From Acidimicrobiales bacterium (lineage in GTDB: Bacteria > Actinomycetota > Acidimicrobiia > Acidimicrobiales > VFJN01), in the NCBI GenBank assembly GCA_035316325.1, contig DATHJB010000091.1, forward strand, positions 1-39,748: a stretch of 39,748 nucleotides of DNA. Reading direction: 5' to 3'. Of the stretch, positions 16,788 to 25,168 are shown in pieces (the stretch's first letter is position 1; the number at the start of each line of letters is the position of its first letter). The position numbers were made by a program, and so were the translations under genes. The notes beneath the pieces were generated by a model. That model was given only the letters and a program-made list of their open reading frames with translations. It did no database searches and had not been told where the DNA came from.

Positions 16788-16810
16788 CGCTCGGACAGGC
16801 ACCCCGCGAC

Positions 16811-16844
16811 GGTGGTCGGTGAGAGCTCGATGTCACCGACCACC
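16811..16844 (+). terminator. Perfect 12-bp hairpin between precursor and exporter genes
   Basis: GGTGGTCGGTGA (16811-16822) and TCACCGACCACC (16833-16844) are exact complements around a 10-nt loop, 23 nt after the precursor stop. No T-run follows. It may attenuate transcription into the exporter or stabilise the 3' end of the precursor mRNA. The exporter ATG at 16830 lies in the loop and the next codons in the stem, so translation could also be limited. Confidence 0.65.
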
Positions 16845-18836
16845 GCTCGCGGCGGTGCCGCCCGTCGCGTCCCTGACCCGATCCGCGCCGCATGGAGGGA
16901 GGACAGGACCCTGCGACCGAACCGACCGAGCTCCCGCGCCGACGTCGACGTCACCGGCGACGGTGTGCTGGTCGCCGCCGTGCGCGGCGCCGGCGGGTGG
17001 CTCGCGCCCCTGATGCTGCTGGCGACCCTCGGCGCCGGCGCCACCCTGGCCCTCCCCGCTCTCCTCGGTCGAGCGGTCGACCAGCTGGTCACCGCCACCC
17101 GCGCCGGCGAACCGACCTGGGACGCCGCCGGCGGGACCCTCGTCGCCACCGCCACGCTGGTGGTGGTCGTGGTGGCGGTCGACGTCGCCAGCCTGCTCGT
17201 GTCGGGCGCCGGCACCGCGGCGACGACCGGTCGCCTCCGCCGCGACCTGGTGCACCACGTGCTCGCGGCCGGGCCGGGCCTGTCCCAGACCACCGCCGAG
17301 GGCGACCTCGTGGCGCGCCTGGTGAGCGGCACGGCCACGGCGGCCCGGTCGGTGGTCGTGGTCGCCGGGCTGGCGGCGGCGGTCATCCCGCCGGCGGGCG
17401 CGGTGGTCGCCCTCTTCCTGGTCGACCCGTGGCTGGCGCTGACCTTCGGCCTCGGCATGGTGTCGGTGAGCGGGGCGGTGCGCACCTACCTGCGCGGCGC
17501 CCAGGCCGCGACCGCCGGCTACCTCGAGGCGCAGGGGTCGATCGCGTCGCGCCTCGTCGACGCGCTGACCGGCTCCCGGACCATCGCCGCGGCCCGCACC
17601 ACCGACGCCGAGGTCGAGCGGGTGCTGGGCCCCTTGCCGGCGCTCCGGGAGCAGGGTGCGGCCGTGTGGCAGAACCTCGCCCGGCTGGCGTTCCGGGGCG
17701 AGCCGGTGGTGCTGCTCACCCAGGTGGCGGTGATCGCCGTGGCGGGCGCCCGCATGTCGGCCGGGCAGCTGACGGCCGGCGAGCTCCTGGCCGCCAGCCG
17801 CTACGCGGTGATGGCTGCCGGCATCGGCGGGATGCTCGACGAGCTGGCGGCGCTGACCCGGGCGCGGGCGGCGGCGCAGCGGGTCGCCGAGGTGCTCTCG
17901 GTGCCGGCGCCCGCCTACGGGACCCGCGACCTGGTGGCGGACGGGCCGGGGCGGCTGGAGCTGCGAGGCGTCACCGCCGGCCCTACCGGGGCCGCGGACC
18001 CGGTGGTCGACGGCCTCGACCTGGTGCTGCCGGGCGGGTCGGTGGTGGCGCTGGTGGGGCGGTCGGGGGCGGGCAAGTCGCTGGTGGCGGCGCTCGCCGG
18101 TCGCCTGTGCGACCCGGCGGCCGGCGCGGTGCTGCTCGACGGGGTGCCGCTGCCGGAGCTCGAGCGCCGGTCGTTGCGCCGGGCCGTGGCCTACGCCTTC
18201 GAGCGACCGGCGCTGCTCGACCGGACGATCGCCGAGGCCATCCGCTTCGGGGTCGACATGCCGGAGCCGGCCCGGGTGCGGGCGGCGGCCGAGGCGGCCC
18301 GGGCCGACGGCTTCATCGCCCGGCTGCCCGAGGGCTACGCCGCCTCGCTGGCCGACACGCCGCTGTCCGGGGGTGAGCTGCAGCGCATCGGCCTGGCCCG
18401 GGCACTGGCCCACGAGGCCCGGGTGCTGATCCTCGACGACGCCACGTCGAGCCTCGACACCGCCACCGAAGCCCAGATCGCCGCCGCGGTCACCACCCAG
18501 ATGCAGGGCCGCACCCGCCTGGTGGTGACCTACCGCCGAGCCACGGCGGCCCGGGCCGACCTGGTCGCCTGGCTCGACGGCGGCCGCATCCGCGCCTGCG
18601 CCCCCCACGAGGTGCTGTGGGCCGACCCGTCGTACCGGGCCATCTTCCTGCCCGACGACGCTCCGGCTCCGGCTCCCGCTCCCGCTCCCCCCACCGCTAT
18701 CGCCGCCGGCGACGTCGGCAGCCGCGCCACGCCGGCTCCCCGGACGACCCCAGCATCCCTGGAGCCCCGCGGCGCCGGGGGCGTCGAGGCGATCGTGGTG
18801 GCCGTGGGCCCCGCAGCCACGGCGGGGTCGGAATGA
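16830..18836 (+). CDS. ABC exporter half-transporter of the lanthipeptide (RamA-like), degenerate ATP site
   Basis: The product is 668 aa. A membrane domain of about six helices (residues 50-345) is followed by an ATPase with Walker A GRSGAGKS (about 410), signature LSGGELQR (about 511) and Walker B VLILDDATSSLD (about 531). The catalytic Glu after Walker B is Asp, and the H-loop His is Tyr (VVTYRRA, about 566). This half therefore carries the weak ATP site of a heterodimer. A Pro-Ala repeat and a tail of about 60 residues extend the C-terminus. The start is uncertain: ATG 16830 sits in a hairpin, while a strong GGAGGGAGG at 16893-16901 has no ATG or GTG in frame. The stop overlaps the partner gene by 4 nt. 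Confidence 0.9.
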   Translation: MSPTTARGGAARRVPDPIRAAWREDRTLRPNRPSSRADVDVTGDGVLVAAVRGAGGWLAPLMLLATLGAGATLALPALLGRAVDQLVTATRAGEPTWDAAGGTLVATATLVVVVVAVDVASLLVSGAGTAATTGRLRRDLVHHVLAAGPGLSQTTAEGDLVARLVSGTATAARSVVVVAGLAAAVIPPAGAVVALFLVDPWLALTFGLGMVSVSGAVRTYLRGAQAATAGYLEAQGSIASRLVDALTGSRTIAAARTTDAEVERVLGPLPALREQGAAVWQNLARLAFRGEPVVLLTQVAVIAVAGARMSAGQLTAGELLAASRYAVMAAGIGGMLDELAALTRARAAAQRVAEVLSVPAPAYGTRDLVADGPGRLELRGVTAGPTGAADPVVDGLDLVLPGGSVVALVGRSGAGKSLVAALAGRLCDPAAGAVLLDGVPLPELERRSLRRAVAYAFERPALLDRTIAEAIRFGVDMPEPARVRAAAEAARADGFIARLPEGYAASLADTPLSGGELQRIGLARALAHEARVLILDDATSSLDTATEAQIAAAVTTQMQGRTRLVVTYRRATAARADLVAWLDGGRIRACAPHEVLWADPSYRAIFLPDDAPAPAPAPAPPTAIAAGDVGSRATPAPRTTPASLEPRGAGGVEAIVVAVGPAATAGSE

Positions 18837-20626
18837 CCGTCGGGACCGCGCGGGAGCGGCTGCGGGGGATCCTGCGGGAGCGGCGGGGGCTGGCGGGGTT
18901 GGGGGTGTGGGCGCTGGTCGGGGCGGTGCCGACGCTGGTGAGCGGGCAGGCCGTGGCGCGGGCCGTCGACGACGGGTTCCTCGCCGACCGGCCGGCCACC
19001 GGGCTCGCCTGGCTGGGGCTCCTCGCCGCCACCATCCCCGTCGGCGCCGTGGGGGCCCGCCGGACCTACCTCGGCGTCGCCCGCCTGGTCGAGCCGCTGC
19101 GCGACGACCTCGTGCGGCTGGTGGTCGAGAACGCGCTCCGGGGGCCGGCGACCGGCAACGGTGGCGCCGTCGCCCGCCTCACCCAGCACGTGGAGCAGGT
19201 GCGCGACACCGTCGCCGGCCTGCTGCTGCTGGTGCTCAGCTTCGTCGCCGCCATCGTCGCCGCCCTCGTCGGCCTGCTGACCCTGGCGCCGGTCGTGCTC
19301 CCGCTCGTCATCGTGCCGCTGGCGCTCTCGTTCGCCGCCTTCGCCCTCAGCCTGCCGGCGGTGTCCCGCCAGCAGCGCCGCCTCCTGCTGGCCGACGAGC
19401 GGCTTGCCGAGCTGGCCGACGAGGTGGCCGACGGCCTGCGCGACGTGGTCGCCTGCGGGGGCGAGGACATCGTCGAGGCCGACCTCGGCCAGCGCATCGA
19501 CGAGCAGGTGGCGGCCGGCCGGGCCATGGCCCGGGTCGGCGCGGTCCGCACCGTGATCGTGGCCGTCGGCGGGCGGCTGCCGATGGTGCTGGTGCTGTTC
19601 GCGGCCGGCTGGCTGCTCGACCGGGGCCTGTCCGCCGGCGCCCTCCTCGGCACGCTCACCTACCTGATCCAGGGCCTGGGGCCGGCGGTGTCGTCGGTGG
19701 TCGGGGGCATCGGGGCGCCGCTGGCCCAGCTCACGGTCACCGTCGAGCGCATCGACGACGACGCCTCGTCCCCCGACGTCCTCGACCTGCGCCGCCCCGC
19801 CGAGGGCGCCACCCCCGACGAACCGAGCCTGGTGGTGGACGACCTGACCTTCCGCTACCGGGCGGCGGCCGAGCCGGTGCTGCGGCACCTCGGCCTGGAG
19901 GTGCCGCCGGGCGACCACCTGGCGGTCGTGGGGCCCAGCGGTGCGGGGAAGTCGACGCTGGCGGCGCTGCTCGTCGGCGTGCTGACCCCGCAGGAGGGCC
20001 GGGTGCTGCTGGGCGGGCAGCCCGCCACGGCGGTGGCCGCCCGCCACCGGGTGCTGATCCCCCAGCAGGCCTACGTCTTCCGGGGCACCCTCGACGAGAA
20101 CGTCCGCTACCTGCGCCCCGACGCCGGGTCGGCCGAGCGCGACGCCGTCTTCGCGGCGCTGGGCATGGCCGAGCTGGTGGGCCGGCTGGGCGGCGCCGGG
20201 GCGGAGCTGGAGCCGTCGCGGCTCTCGGCCGGCGAGCGTCAGCTGGTGGCGCTGGCCCGGGCCTACCTGTCGCCCGCCCGGCTGCTGGTCCTCGACGAGG
20301 CCACCTGCCACCTCGACCCGGGCGCCGAGGCCGTGGTCGAGCGGGCCTTCGCCGACCGCCCCGGCACCACGCTCGTGGTGGTGGCCCACCGCCTCAGCTC
20401 CGCCCAGCGGGCCCGCCGGGTGCTGCTGATGGACGGCCCTCGCGTCGCCCTCGGCACCCACGACGAGCTGGTCGAGCGGTCGGACCTCTACCGCGACCTC
20501 GTCGGCCACTGGCTCGCTCCGAAATGTGCACGGGAACGCACGGTTTCCGAGCGTTCCCGTGCACATTTCGCCGAGGCGACCACAGACGACTCAACCCGGG
20601 CGGGGGAAGCGGTCGACCCCGCGTAG
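18833..20626 (+). CDS. ABC exporter half-transporter of the lanthipeptide (RamB-like)
   Basis: The product is 597 aa. The N-terminal membrane domain (about residues 15-300) precedes a nucleotide-binding domain with Walker A GPSGAGKST (about 366), Q-loop PQQAYVF, signature LSAGERQ, Walker B LLVLDEATCHLD with the catalytic Glu, and H-loop VVAHRLS. Unlike its partner, its Walker B and H-loop are intact, so the pair forms an asymmetric exporter. The last 35 or so residues are encoded by a perfect inverted repeat and by DNA that overlaps the convergent MFS gene by 36 nt. This tail lies beyond the normal ATPase end and is probably a by-product of the repeat. Confidence 0.92.
   Translation: MTVGTARERLRGILRERRGLAGLGVWALVGAVPTLVSGQAVARAVDDGFLADRPATGLAWLGLLAATIPVGAVGARRTYLGVARLVEPLRDDLVRLVVENALRGPATGNGGAVARLTQHVEQVRDTVAGLLLLVLSFVAAIVAALVGLLTLAPVVLPLVIVPLALSFAAFALSLPAVSRQQRRLLLADERLAELADEVADGLRDVVACGGEDIVEADLGQRIDEQVAAGRAMARVGAVRTVIVAVGGRLPMVLVLFAAGWLLDRGLSAGALLGTLTYLIQGLGPAVSSVVGGIGAPLAQLTVTVERIDDDASSPDVLDLRRPAEGATPDEPSLVVDDLTFRYRAAAEPVLRHLGLEVPPGDHLAVVGPSGAGKSTLAALLVGVLTPQEGRVLLGGQPATAVAARHRVLIPQQAYVFRGTLDENVRYLRPDAGSAERDAVFAALGMAELVGRLGGAGAELEPSRLSAGERQLVALARAYLSPARLLVLDEATCHLDPGAEAVVERAFADRPGTTLVVVAHRLSSAQRARRVLLMDGPRVALGTHDELVERSDLYRDLVGHWLAPKCARERTVSERSRAHFAEATTDDSTRAGEAVDPA
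20520..20570. terminator. Perfect 20-bp inverted repeat at a convergent gene end
   Basis: CGAAATGTGCACGGGAACGC (20520-20539) is matched exactly by its complement at 20551-20570 around an 11-nt loop. It lies inside the end of the RamB-like gene, 20 nt from the stop of the convergent MFS gene. A bidirectional terminator is likely, though no T-run follows. It is the longest perfect looped stem noticed in the window. Confidence 0.65.
20576..20592. repeat. Short motif shared with 36089-36105
   Basis: GCGACCACAGACGACTC matches GCGACCACCAACGACTC at 36089-36105 in 15 of 17 positions. Both lie at a gene end beside other inverted repeats. Confidence 0.45.
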
Positions 20627-21901
20627 GGCGGGGAACAGGCGCCACCACAGGCCGGCCACGCACAGGGTGGCGACGCCGCCGAAGCCGACCGCCAGGCCCG
20701 GGCCGAGCAGCTGGCCGGCCACGCCCGACTCGAACGCCCCCAGCTCGTTGGACGCCCCGATGAACACGTTCTCCACCGCCAGCACCCGGCCCCGGGCCGA
20801 CATCGGCGTCACCAGCGGCACCAGCGTCACCCGGATGAAGACGCTGAGCGCGTCGGCCCCGGCCAGCACCAGCAGCGCGGCGAAGGCCACGGCGTAGCTG
20901 CGGGTGGCGCCCAGCACGATCGTGGCCACCCCGAACAGCGCCACCGCCCCCAGCAGCAGCGGGCCGACGTGCCGCCGCACCGGGCGGATGGCCAGCACCA
21001 GCATCACCGCCGCGGCACCCATCCCGGGCGCGGCCCGCAGCCAGCCCAGGCCGACCGCCCCCACGCCGAGGCGCTCCTCGGCGATGGCCGGCAGCAGGGC
21101 GACCGCCCCGCCGAACAGGACGGCGAACAGGTCGAGGGAGATGGCGCCCAGCAGGATCGGCTGGCGGCGGACCAGCCGCAGCCCCTCGAACGCCTCGTGC
21201 AACCCACCCCGCCCGACCTCCCCGATCTCCCCCGCGGTCTCGCTCGCGGTCACCGCCGTCGCCGCCACGGCCGACTCCTCGACGGCGACCTCGGCCGCAG
21301 CCGCAGCTGCCGGGGTCACCAGCGGGGGTGGGAGGCGGGCGAAGCCGACCGCGGCGACCAGGAACAGCACCGACGCGGCGGCGAACGGCGCCCGCTCGTC
21401 GACGGCGTACAGGAAGCCGGCCATCACCGGCCCCGTCACCAGGGCGAGCTGGAAGATGATCGTCCACCGGGCCACCAGCCACGGCAGCCGCTCGGGCGGC
21501 ACGAGGTCGGCCGGCAGCGACCGGGAGGCCGGCGCCACGAACGCCCGCGCCGCCCCCAGAAGCAGCGCCAGGCCGAACAGCGGCCCGATCGCACTCGGCC
21601 CGCTGGCGACGTACAGCGTCATCAGCAGCGCCACCACGCACTCCCCCAGCGACCCGGCCGACGACACCCAGCGCCGCTGCACCCGGTCGGCCACCGAGCC
21701 GGTCAGCAGCACCAGCAGCGCGGCCGGGGCGAACTCCGCCAGGCCCAGCAGGCCGAGGTCGAGCTCCCGCCCGCTCAGGTCGAACGCCAGCTTGCCGAGG
21801 GCGGTGACCAGTGCCGCGGCCCCGGCTCCCCCGGCGAAGTACGCCGCGAGGTAGGTGTACGGGCCCGCGCGCGAGGCGCGGCCGTCGAGCACCGCGGTCA
21901 C
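20591..21901 (-). CDS. MFS transporter, EntS-like exporter family
   Basis: The product is 436 aa with about twelve hydrophobic segments. The loop GSVADRVQRRWV matches the MFS motif G-x3-D-R-x-x-R-R. The central cytoplasmic loop (about residues 200-235) is long, Ala/Glu-rich and low-complexity. The C-terminal half has the EntS-type signature SARGRVLAVENVFIGASNELGAFESG. Relatives export siderophores or drugs; the substrate here is unknown. The gene starts with GTG 7 nt after the nucleotidyltransferase stop, so the two are probably co-transcribed. Its 3' end overlaps the convergent lanthipeptide exporter by 36 nt. Confidence 0.88.
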   Translation of the reverse strand: MTAVLDGRASRAGPYTYLAAYFAGGAGAAALVTALGKLAFDLSGRELDLGLLGLAEFAPAALLVLLTGSVADRVQRRWVSSAGSLGECVVALLMTLYVASGPSAIGPLFGLALLLGAARAFVAPASRSLPADLVPPERLPWLVARWTIIFQLALVTGPVMAGFLYAVDERAPFAAASVLFLVAAVGFARLPPPLVTPAAAAAAEVAVEESAVAATAVTASETAGEIGEVGRGGLHEAFEGLRLVRRQPILLGAISLDLFAVLFGGAVALLPAIAEERLGVGAVGLGWLRAAPGMGAAAVMLVLAIRPVRRHVGPLLLGAVALFGVATIVLGATRSYAVAFAALLVLAGADALSVFIRVTLVPLVTPMSARGRVLAVENVFIGASNELGAFESGVAGQLLGPGLAVGFGGVATLCVAGLWWRLFPALRGVDRFPRPG

Positions 21902-21908
21902 CGGGGCG

Positions 21909-22469
21909 TCAGCCCCAGCGGCGCAGGTCGTCGGGGGTGTCGATGTCGGCCGGGTGCCCCGGGCAGGGCACCTCGACCACCAGGTCGGGACGGCGCCGCA
22001 TCAGCAGCCCGGCCCCGGCGTCGCCGTCGCTGGGCAGCAGCGGCCACACCCGCCGGTCGAGCTTGACCGGATGCGCCCGCTGCCCGTCGTAGGTCGCCAC
22101 CGCGATCCGGCCGGTCGCGTCGGCCACCTGGCGCCAGGCATCGCCCACCACCAGCGGCTGGTCGCCCAGCCCCACGATCACCGAGCTGTGCCCCTGCTTC
22201 GCCGCCGCGGCGATGCCGACCTGCAGCGAGGTGGCCAGCCCGTAGTTCCAGCGACCGTTGTCGAGGTACTCGGCGCCCTCGACCCGGGGCACGTCGACCG
22301 CGCCCACCACCACGTAGGTGGCGTCGAGCTTGGCCGACACCGCGGAGAGGATCGCCCATCCCACCACGTTCCAACCCATGAACGGGGCCAGCAGCTTGTG
22401 GCTGTCTCCCCCACCGTTCAGGTACCGGGCCCCGCCGCCCGCTGCCAACACCACGGCCGCTGTCGTCAT
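21909..22469 (-). CDS. MobA/MocA-like nucleotidyltransferase
   Basis: The product is 186 aa. The N-terminal AAVVLAAGGGARYLNGGGDSHKLLAPFMG is a nucleotidyltransferase loop with the Lys that contacts phosphate, and the VGLGDQPLV motif gives the metal-binding Asp. The C-terminal CPGHPADIDTPDDLRRWG is typical of MobA/MocA-like NTP_transf_3 proteins, which attach a nucleotide to molybdopterin or to a sugar phosphate. A molybdenum-cofactor role would suit the sulfite-oxidase-like enzyme in this window but is not shown. The ATG at 22469 was chosen because the conserved domain starts there. Confidence 0.8.
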   Translation of the reverse strand: MTTAAVVLAAGGGARYLNGGGDSHKLLAPFMGWNVVGWAILSAVSAKLDATYVVVGAVDVPRVEGAEYLDNGRWNYGLATSLQVGIAAAAKQGHSSVIVGLGDQPLVVGDAWRQVADATGRIAVATYDGQRAHPVKLDRRVWPLLPSDGDAGAGLLMRRRPDLVVEVPCPGHPADIDTPDDLRRWG

Positions 22470-22500
22470 GGCCGTGGACACTCGCGAACAAAGGGCACAC

Positions 22501-22514
22501 CCGGTAATTACCGG
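22501..22514. promoter_or_regulatory. Perfect 14-bp palindrome upstream of the nucleotidyltransferase
   Basis: CCGGTAATTACCGG lies 32-45 nt before the start at 22469. A fully symmetric site in the promoter position suggests an operator; the binding protein is unknown. Confidence 0.45.
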
Positions 22515-22555
22515 CATGATCGACAAACTGCAAACACCACCACGCAGCTCGTCCG

Positions 22556-22576
22556 CCGGCCACCCGCAGTGGCCGG
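22556..22576 (-). terminator. GC-rich hairpin after secG
   Basis: CCGGCCAC and GTGGCCGG form a perfect 8-bp stem with a 5-nt loop, 5 nt past the secG stop. No T-run follows. Confidence 0.55.
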
Positions 22577-22581
22577 ATCGC

Positions 22582-22815
22582 TCAGTCGAGCAACAGGCCG
22601 AGGGCGATGACCGTGAAGCTCCAGATCAGCGCCATCACGACCGTGATGCGGTCGAGGTTGCGCTCCATCACGGTGGACCCCATGGCACTCGACCCCATGC
22701 CACCGCCGAACATGTCGGAGAGGCCACCGCCTTTGCCGCTGTGCATCAGCACGAGCACGAGCAGGAACAGCGACGAGCCGACGTTGAAGGCCGCGGCGAC
22801 CCAAGTGAGAACCAC
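22582..22815 (-). CDS. secG: Preprotein translocase subunit SecG
   Basis: The product is 77 aa, a normal size for SecG. Two membrane helices flank the family motif LMHSGKGGGLSDMFGGGMGSS. It joins SecY and SecE in the protein-export channel of the cytoplasmic membrane. In many actinobacteria secG directly follows tpiA; here the peptide-importer operon lies between them. The GTG start has no Shine-Dalgarno, but TAAGTT sits 6 nt upstream, so it may be leaderless with its own promoter. Confidence 0.95.
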   Translation of the reverse strand: MVLTWVAAAFNVGSSLFLLVLVLMHSGKGGGLSDMFGGGMGSSAMGSTVMERNLDRITVVMALIWSFTVIALGLLLD

Positions 22816-22854
22816 TGCGACAACTTAGAAGCCGAGCGGATCGGGCGCAAAGCA

Positions 22855-22970
22855 CAGCCCACGAGTCCGGCATTTGGCGGCCGACGACCAGCTCACCAGC
22901 GAGGCTTCCCGACAACGCAGCACCGCAACACGAGACACGGTGGACCTCTCCGCTGACCTTCTCAGACGAC
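22855..22970 (-). repeat. Dispersed repeat, copy B
   Basis: This matches copy A (9902-10016) along its full length, with the identical 20-nt core at 22918-22937. It ends at the stop codon of the peptide-importer ATPase gene, just as copy A ends at the PhzF stop codon. Confidence 0.75.
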
Positions 22971-24098
22971 GGTGCGTTCCCGGGCGAAGTGGCAGGCCAC
23001 CGGATGCTCGAGATCGCCTTCGCGGCGGATCTGCAGCAGCGGCTCCTCCTCGGCGCAGATCGCCGTGTCGACGCCGCCCTCCTCGAGCTGGGTGCGATGC
23101 CAGCAGCGGGTGCGGAAGCGGCAGCCCGACGGCGGGTTGATCGGCGAAGGCGGGTCACCGGGCAGGATGATCCGCAGCCGCTCGCGCTGCTTGATCGGGT
23201 CGGGCACCGGCACCGCCGACATCAGCGCCTGCGTGTAGGGGTGGCCGGGGTGCTCGTAGAGGTCGTCGGCGGTCGCCGTCTCCACGATCTTGCCCAGGTA
23301 CATCACCGACACGACGTCGGAGATGTGCCGCACCACCGCCAGGTCGTGGGCGATGAACAGGTAGGCGAGGCCCAGCTCCTCCTGCAGCTCCTCCAGCAGG
23401 TTCACCACGCCGGCCTGGATCGACACGTCGAGCGCGGACACCGGCTCGTCGAGCACCAGCAGGTCCGGGTCGAGCGACAGCGCCCGGGCGATGCCGATGC
23501 GCTGGCGCTGGCCCCCCGAGAACTCGTGGGGGAAGCGGTTGACGTGCTCGGGCTTGAGGCCCACGAGCTCCATCAGCTCCTTGACCCGGGACTTGCCGCC
23601 GTTCTTGTAGCGGCCGTGGATGCGCAGCGGCTCGCTGATGATCCCGTCGACGGTCATCCGGGGGTTGAGCGACGCGAACGGGTCCTGGAAGACGATCTGC
23701 ATGCGGCGCCGCAGCGCCCGCATCTCGCGTCCCGACGCGTCCATCACGTCGATGCCGTCGAACTCCACGGTGCCGGAGGTCGCCTCGAGCAGCCGCAGCA
23801 CCAGGCGACCGGTGGTCGACTTGCCGCAGCCCGACTCGCCCACCAGGCCCAGCGTCTCGCGGCGGGCGATGTCGAAGCTGACGCCCGACACCGCCTTCAC
23901 CGACCCGACCGGCCGGCGCAGCAGCCCGCCGACGACGGGGAACTCCTTCACCAGGTCCACCACCCGCAGGAGGGGGGCCGCGCCGTCGTCCGACACGGTC
24001 TCCTCGGGAGCCTCGGTCTCCTCAGGTGCCTCGGTCTCCTCAGGTGCCTCGGGCGTCTCGGGGGCCTCGGGCGTCTCGGTCACGTCAGTCGGCGCCAT
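22962..24098 (-). CDS. Oligopeptide/dipeptide ABC transporter ATPase, OppF/DppF type
   Basis: The product is 378 aa. An acidic Thr/Pro/Glu-rich N-terminal extension (about residues 6-36) made of short repeats such as EAPEET precedes the ATPase. Walker [11 protein letters not shown]-loop [14 protein letters not shown], signature [15 protein letters not shown], Walker [13 protein letters not shown] and H-loop FIAHDLAVV are intact. The C-terminal oligopeptide-family domain has [16 protein letters not shown], whose cysteines suggest an Fe-S or metal site. It overlaps the OppD-type gene by 14 nt and energises peptide import with it. It is the last gene of the operon. Confidence 0.95.
   Translation of the reverse strand: MAPTDVTETPEAPETPEAPEETEAPEETEAPEETVSDDGAAPLLRVVDLVKEFPVVGGLLRRPVGSVKAVSGVSFDIARRETLGLVGESGCGKSTTGRLVLRLLEATSGTVEFDGIDVMDASGREMRALRRRMQIVFQDPFASLNPRMTVDGIISEPLRIHGRYKNGGKSRVKELMELVGLKPEHVNRFPHEFSGGQRQRIGIARALSLDPDLLVLDEPVSALDVSIQAGVVNLLEELQEELGLAYLFIAHDLAVVRHISDVVSVMYLGKIVETATADDLYEHPGHPYTQALMSAVPVPDPIKQRERLRIILPGDPPSPINPPSGCRFRTRCWHRTQLEEGGVDTAICAEEEPLLQIRREGDLEHPVACHFARERTVV
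23996..24083 (-). repeat. In-frame tandem repeats in the OppF N-terminus
   Basis: Near-identical 18-nt units encode EAPEET-type hexapeptides, with shorter variants encoding ETPEAP. Copy number is likely to vary between strains. The extension is absent from ordinary OppF proteins. Confidence 0.7.
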
Positions 24099-25158
24099 AC
24101 TGCCGATCCTTCACCTCGGACATCAGGCGCTCCGCGAAGTGGCACGCCGACCAATGGGTCACGCCGACCTCCAGCAACTGGGGCCGCTCGGTGTCGCACA
24201 CGCCCGGGACCTCGGCGATCGGGCACCGGGGATGGAACGGGCAGCCCGACGGCACGTGGATCAGCGACGGCGGCTGGCCCTTGATGCGGTGCAGCCGCTC
24301 GCTGGTGCGCCGGTCGATGCGGGGCAGCGACGCCAGCAGGCCCTTCGTGTAGGGGTGGGACGGTTCGTAGAAGACCTCGTTGACGGTGCCGACCTCGGCG
24401 CTGCGCCCCGCGTACATCACCATCACGCGCTGGGCCACGCCGGCGACGACGCCCAGGTCGTGGGTGATCAGGACCACCGCCGAGTTCGTCCTCGCCTCCA
24501 CCCGCTCCAGCGTGTCGAGCACCTGGGCCTGGATGGTGACGTCGAGCGCCGTGGTGGGCTCGTCGGCGATGAGCACGTCGGGGTCGTTGGCGATCGACAT
24601 GGCGATCATCGCCCGCTGCCGCATGCCGCCCGAGTACTCGTGCGGGTACTGGTTGGCCCGGTCCTTCGGGTTGGGGATGCCCACGATGTTGAGCAGCTCC
24701 TGCACCCGGTCGTGCAGGTCCGCCTTGTTGAGCTCCTGGTGGACCTCGATGGCCTCGGCGATCTGGGTCCCGACCGTGTAGACGGGGTTGAGCGCCGCCA
24801 GTGAGTCCTGGAAGACCATGGCGATGCGCCGGCCCCGCAGGTACTGCAGCTGGCCCTCGGTCATCTCCAGCAGGTTCTGCCCGCAGAACAGGATCTCGCC
24901 GGTGATCTGGGCCGTGGTGGGCAGCAGGCCCAGGATCGACAGCGAGGTCACGCTCTTGCCCGAGCCCGACTCACCGACGATGCCGAGCACCTCGTTGGGC
25001 CGCACGTCGAAGGTGAGCTGGTCGACGGCCTTCACCACGCCGTCCTCGGTCGGGAAGCTCACCGACAGGTCGCGCACCTCCAGCAGCGGGCCCGCCCAGT
25101 TGGCCCGCTCGGGAAGGATGTCGACGGCCAGCCGGTCCTTGGTCTTGTTGCGCGCCAT
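24085..25158 (-). CDS. Oligopeptide/dipeptide ABC transporter ATPase, OppD/DppD type
   Basis: The product is 357 aa. Walker [21 protein letters not shown]-loop [15 protein letters not shown], signature [15 protein letters not shown], Walker [13 protein letters not shown] and H-loop LITHDLGVV are all present. The C-terminal [18 protein letters not shown] is the oligopeptide-transporter cysteine motif. It pairs with the OppF-type ATPase and starts 10 nt after the permease gene. No defects are seen. Confidence 0.95.
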   Translation of the reverse strand: MARNKTKDRLAVDILPERANWAGPLLEVRDLSVSFPTEDGVVKAVDQLTFDVRPNEVLGIVGESGSGKSVTSLSILGLLPTTAQITGEILFCGQNLLEMTEGQLQYLRGRRIAMVFQDSLAALNPVYTVGTQIAEAIEVHQELNKADLHDRVQELLNIVGIPNPKDRANQYPHEYSGGMRQRAMIAMSIANDPDVLIADEPTTALDVTIQAQVLDTLERVEARTNSAVVLITHDLGVVAGVAQRVMVMYAGRSAEVGTVNEVFYEPSHPYTKGLLASLPRIDRRTSERLHRIKGQPPSLIHVPSGCPFHPRCPIAEVPGVCDTERPQLLEVGVTHWSACHFAERLMSEVKDRQYGAD

Positions 25159-25168
25159 CAGCCGGTCC

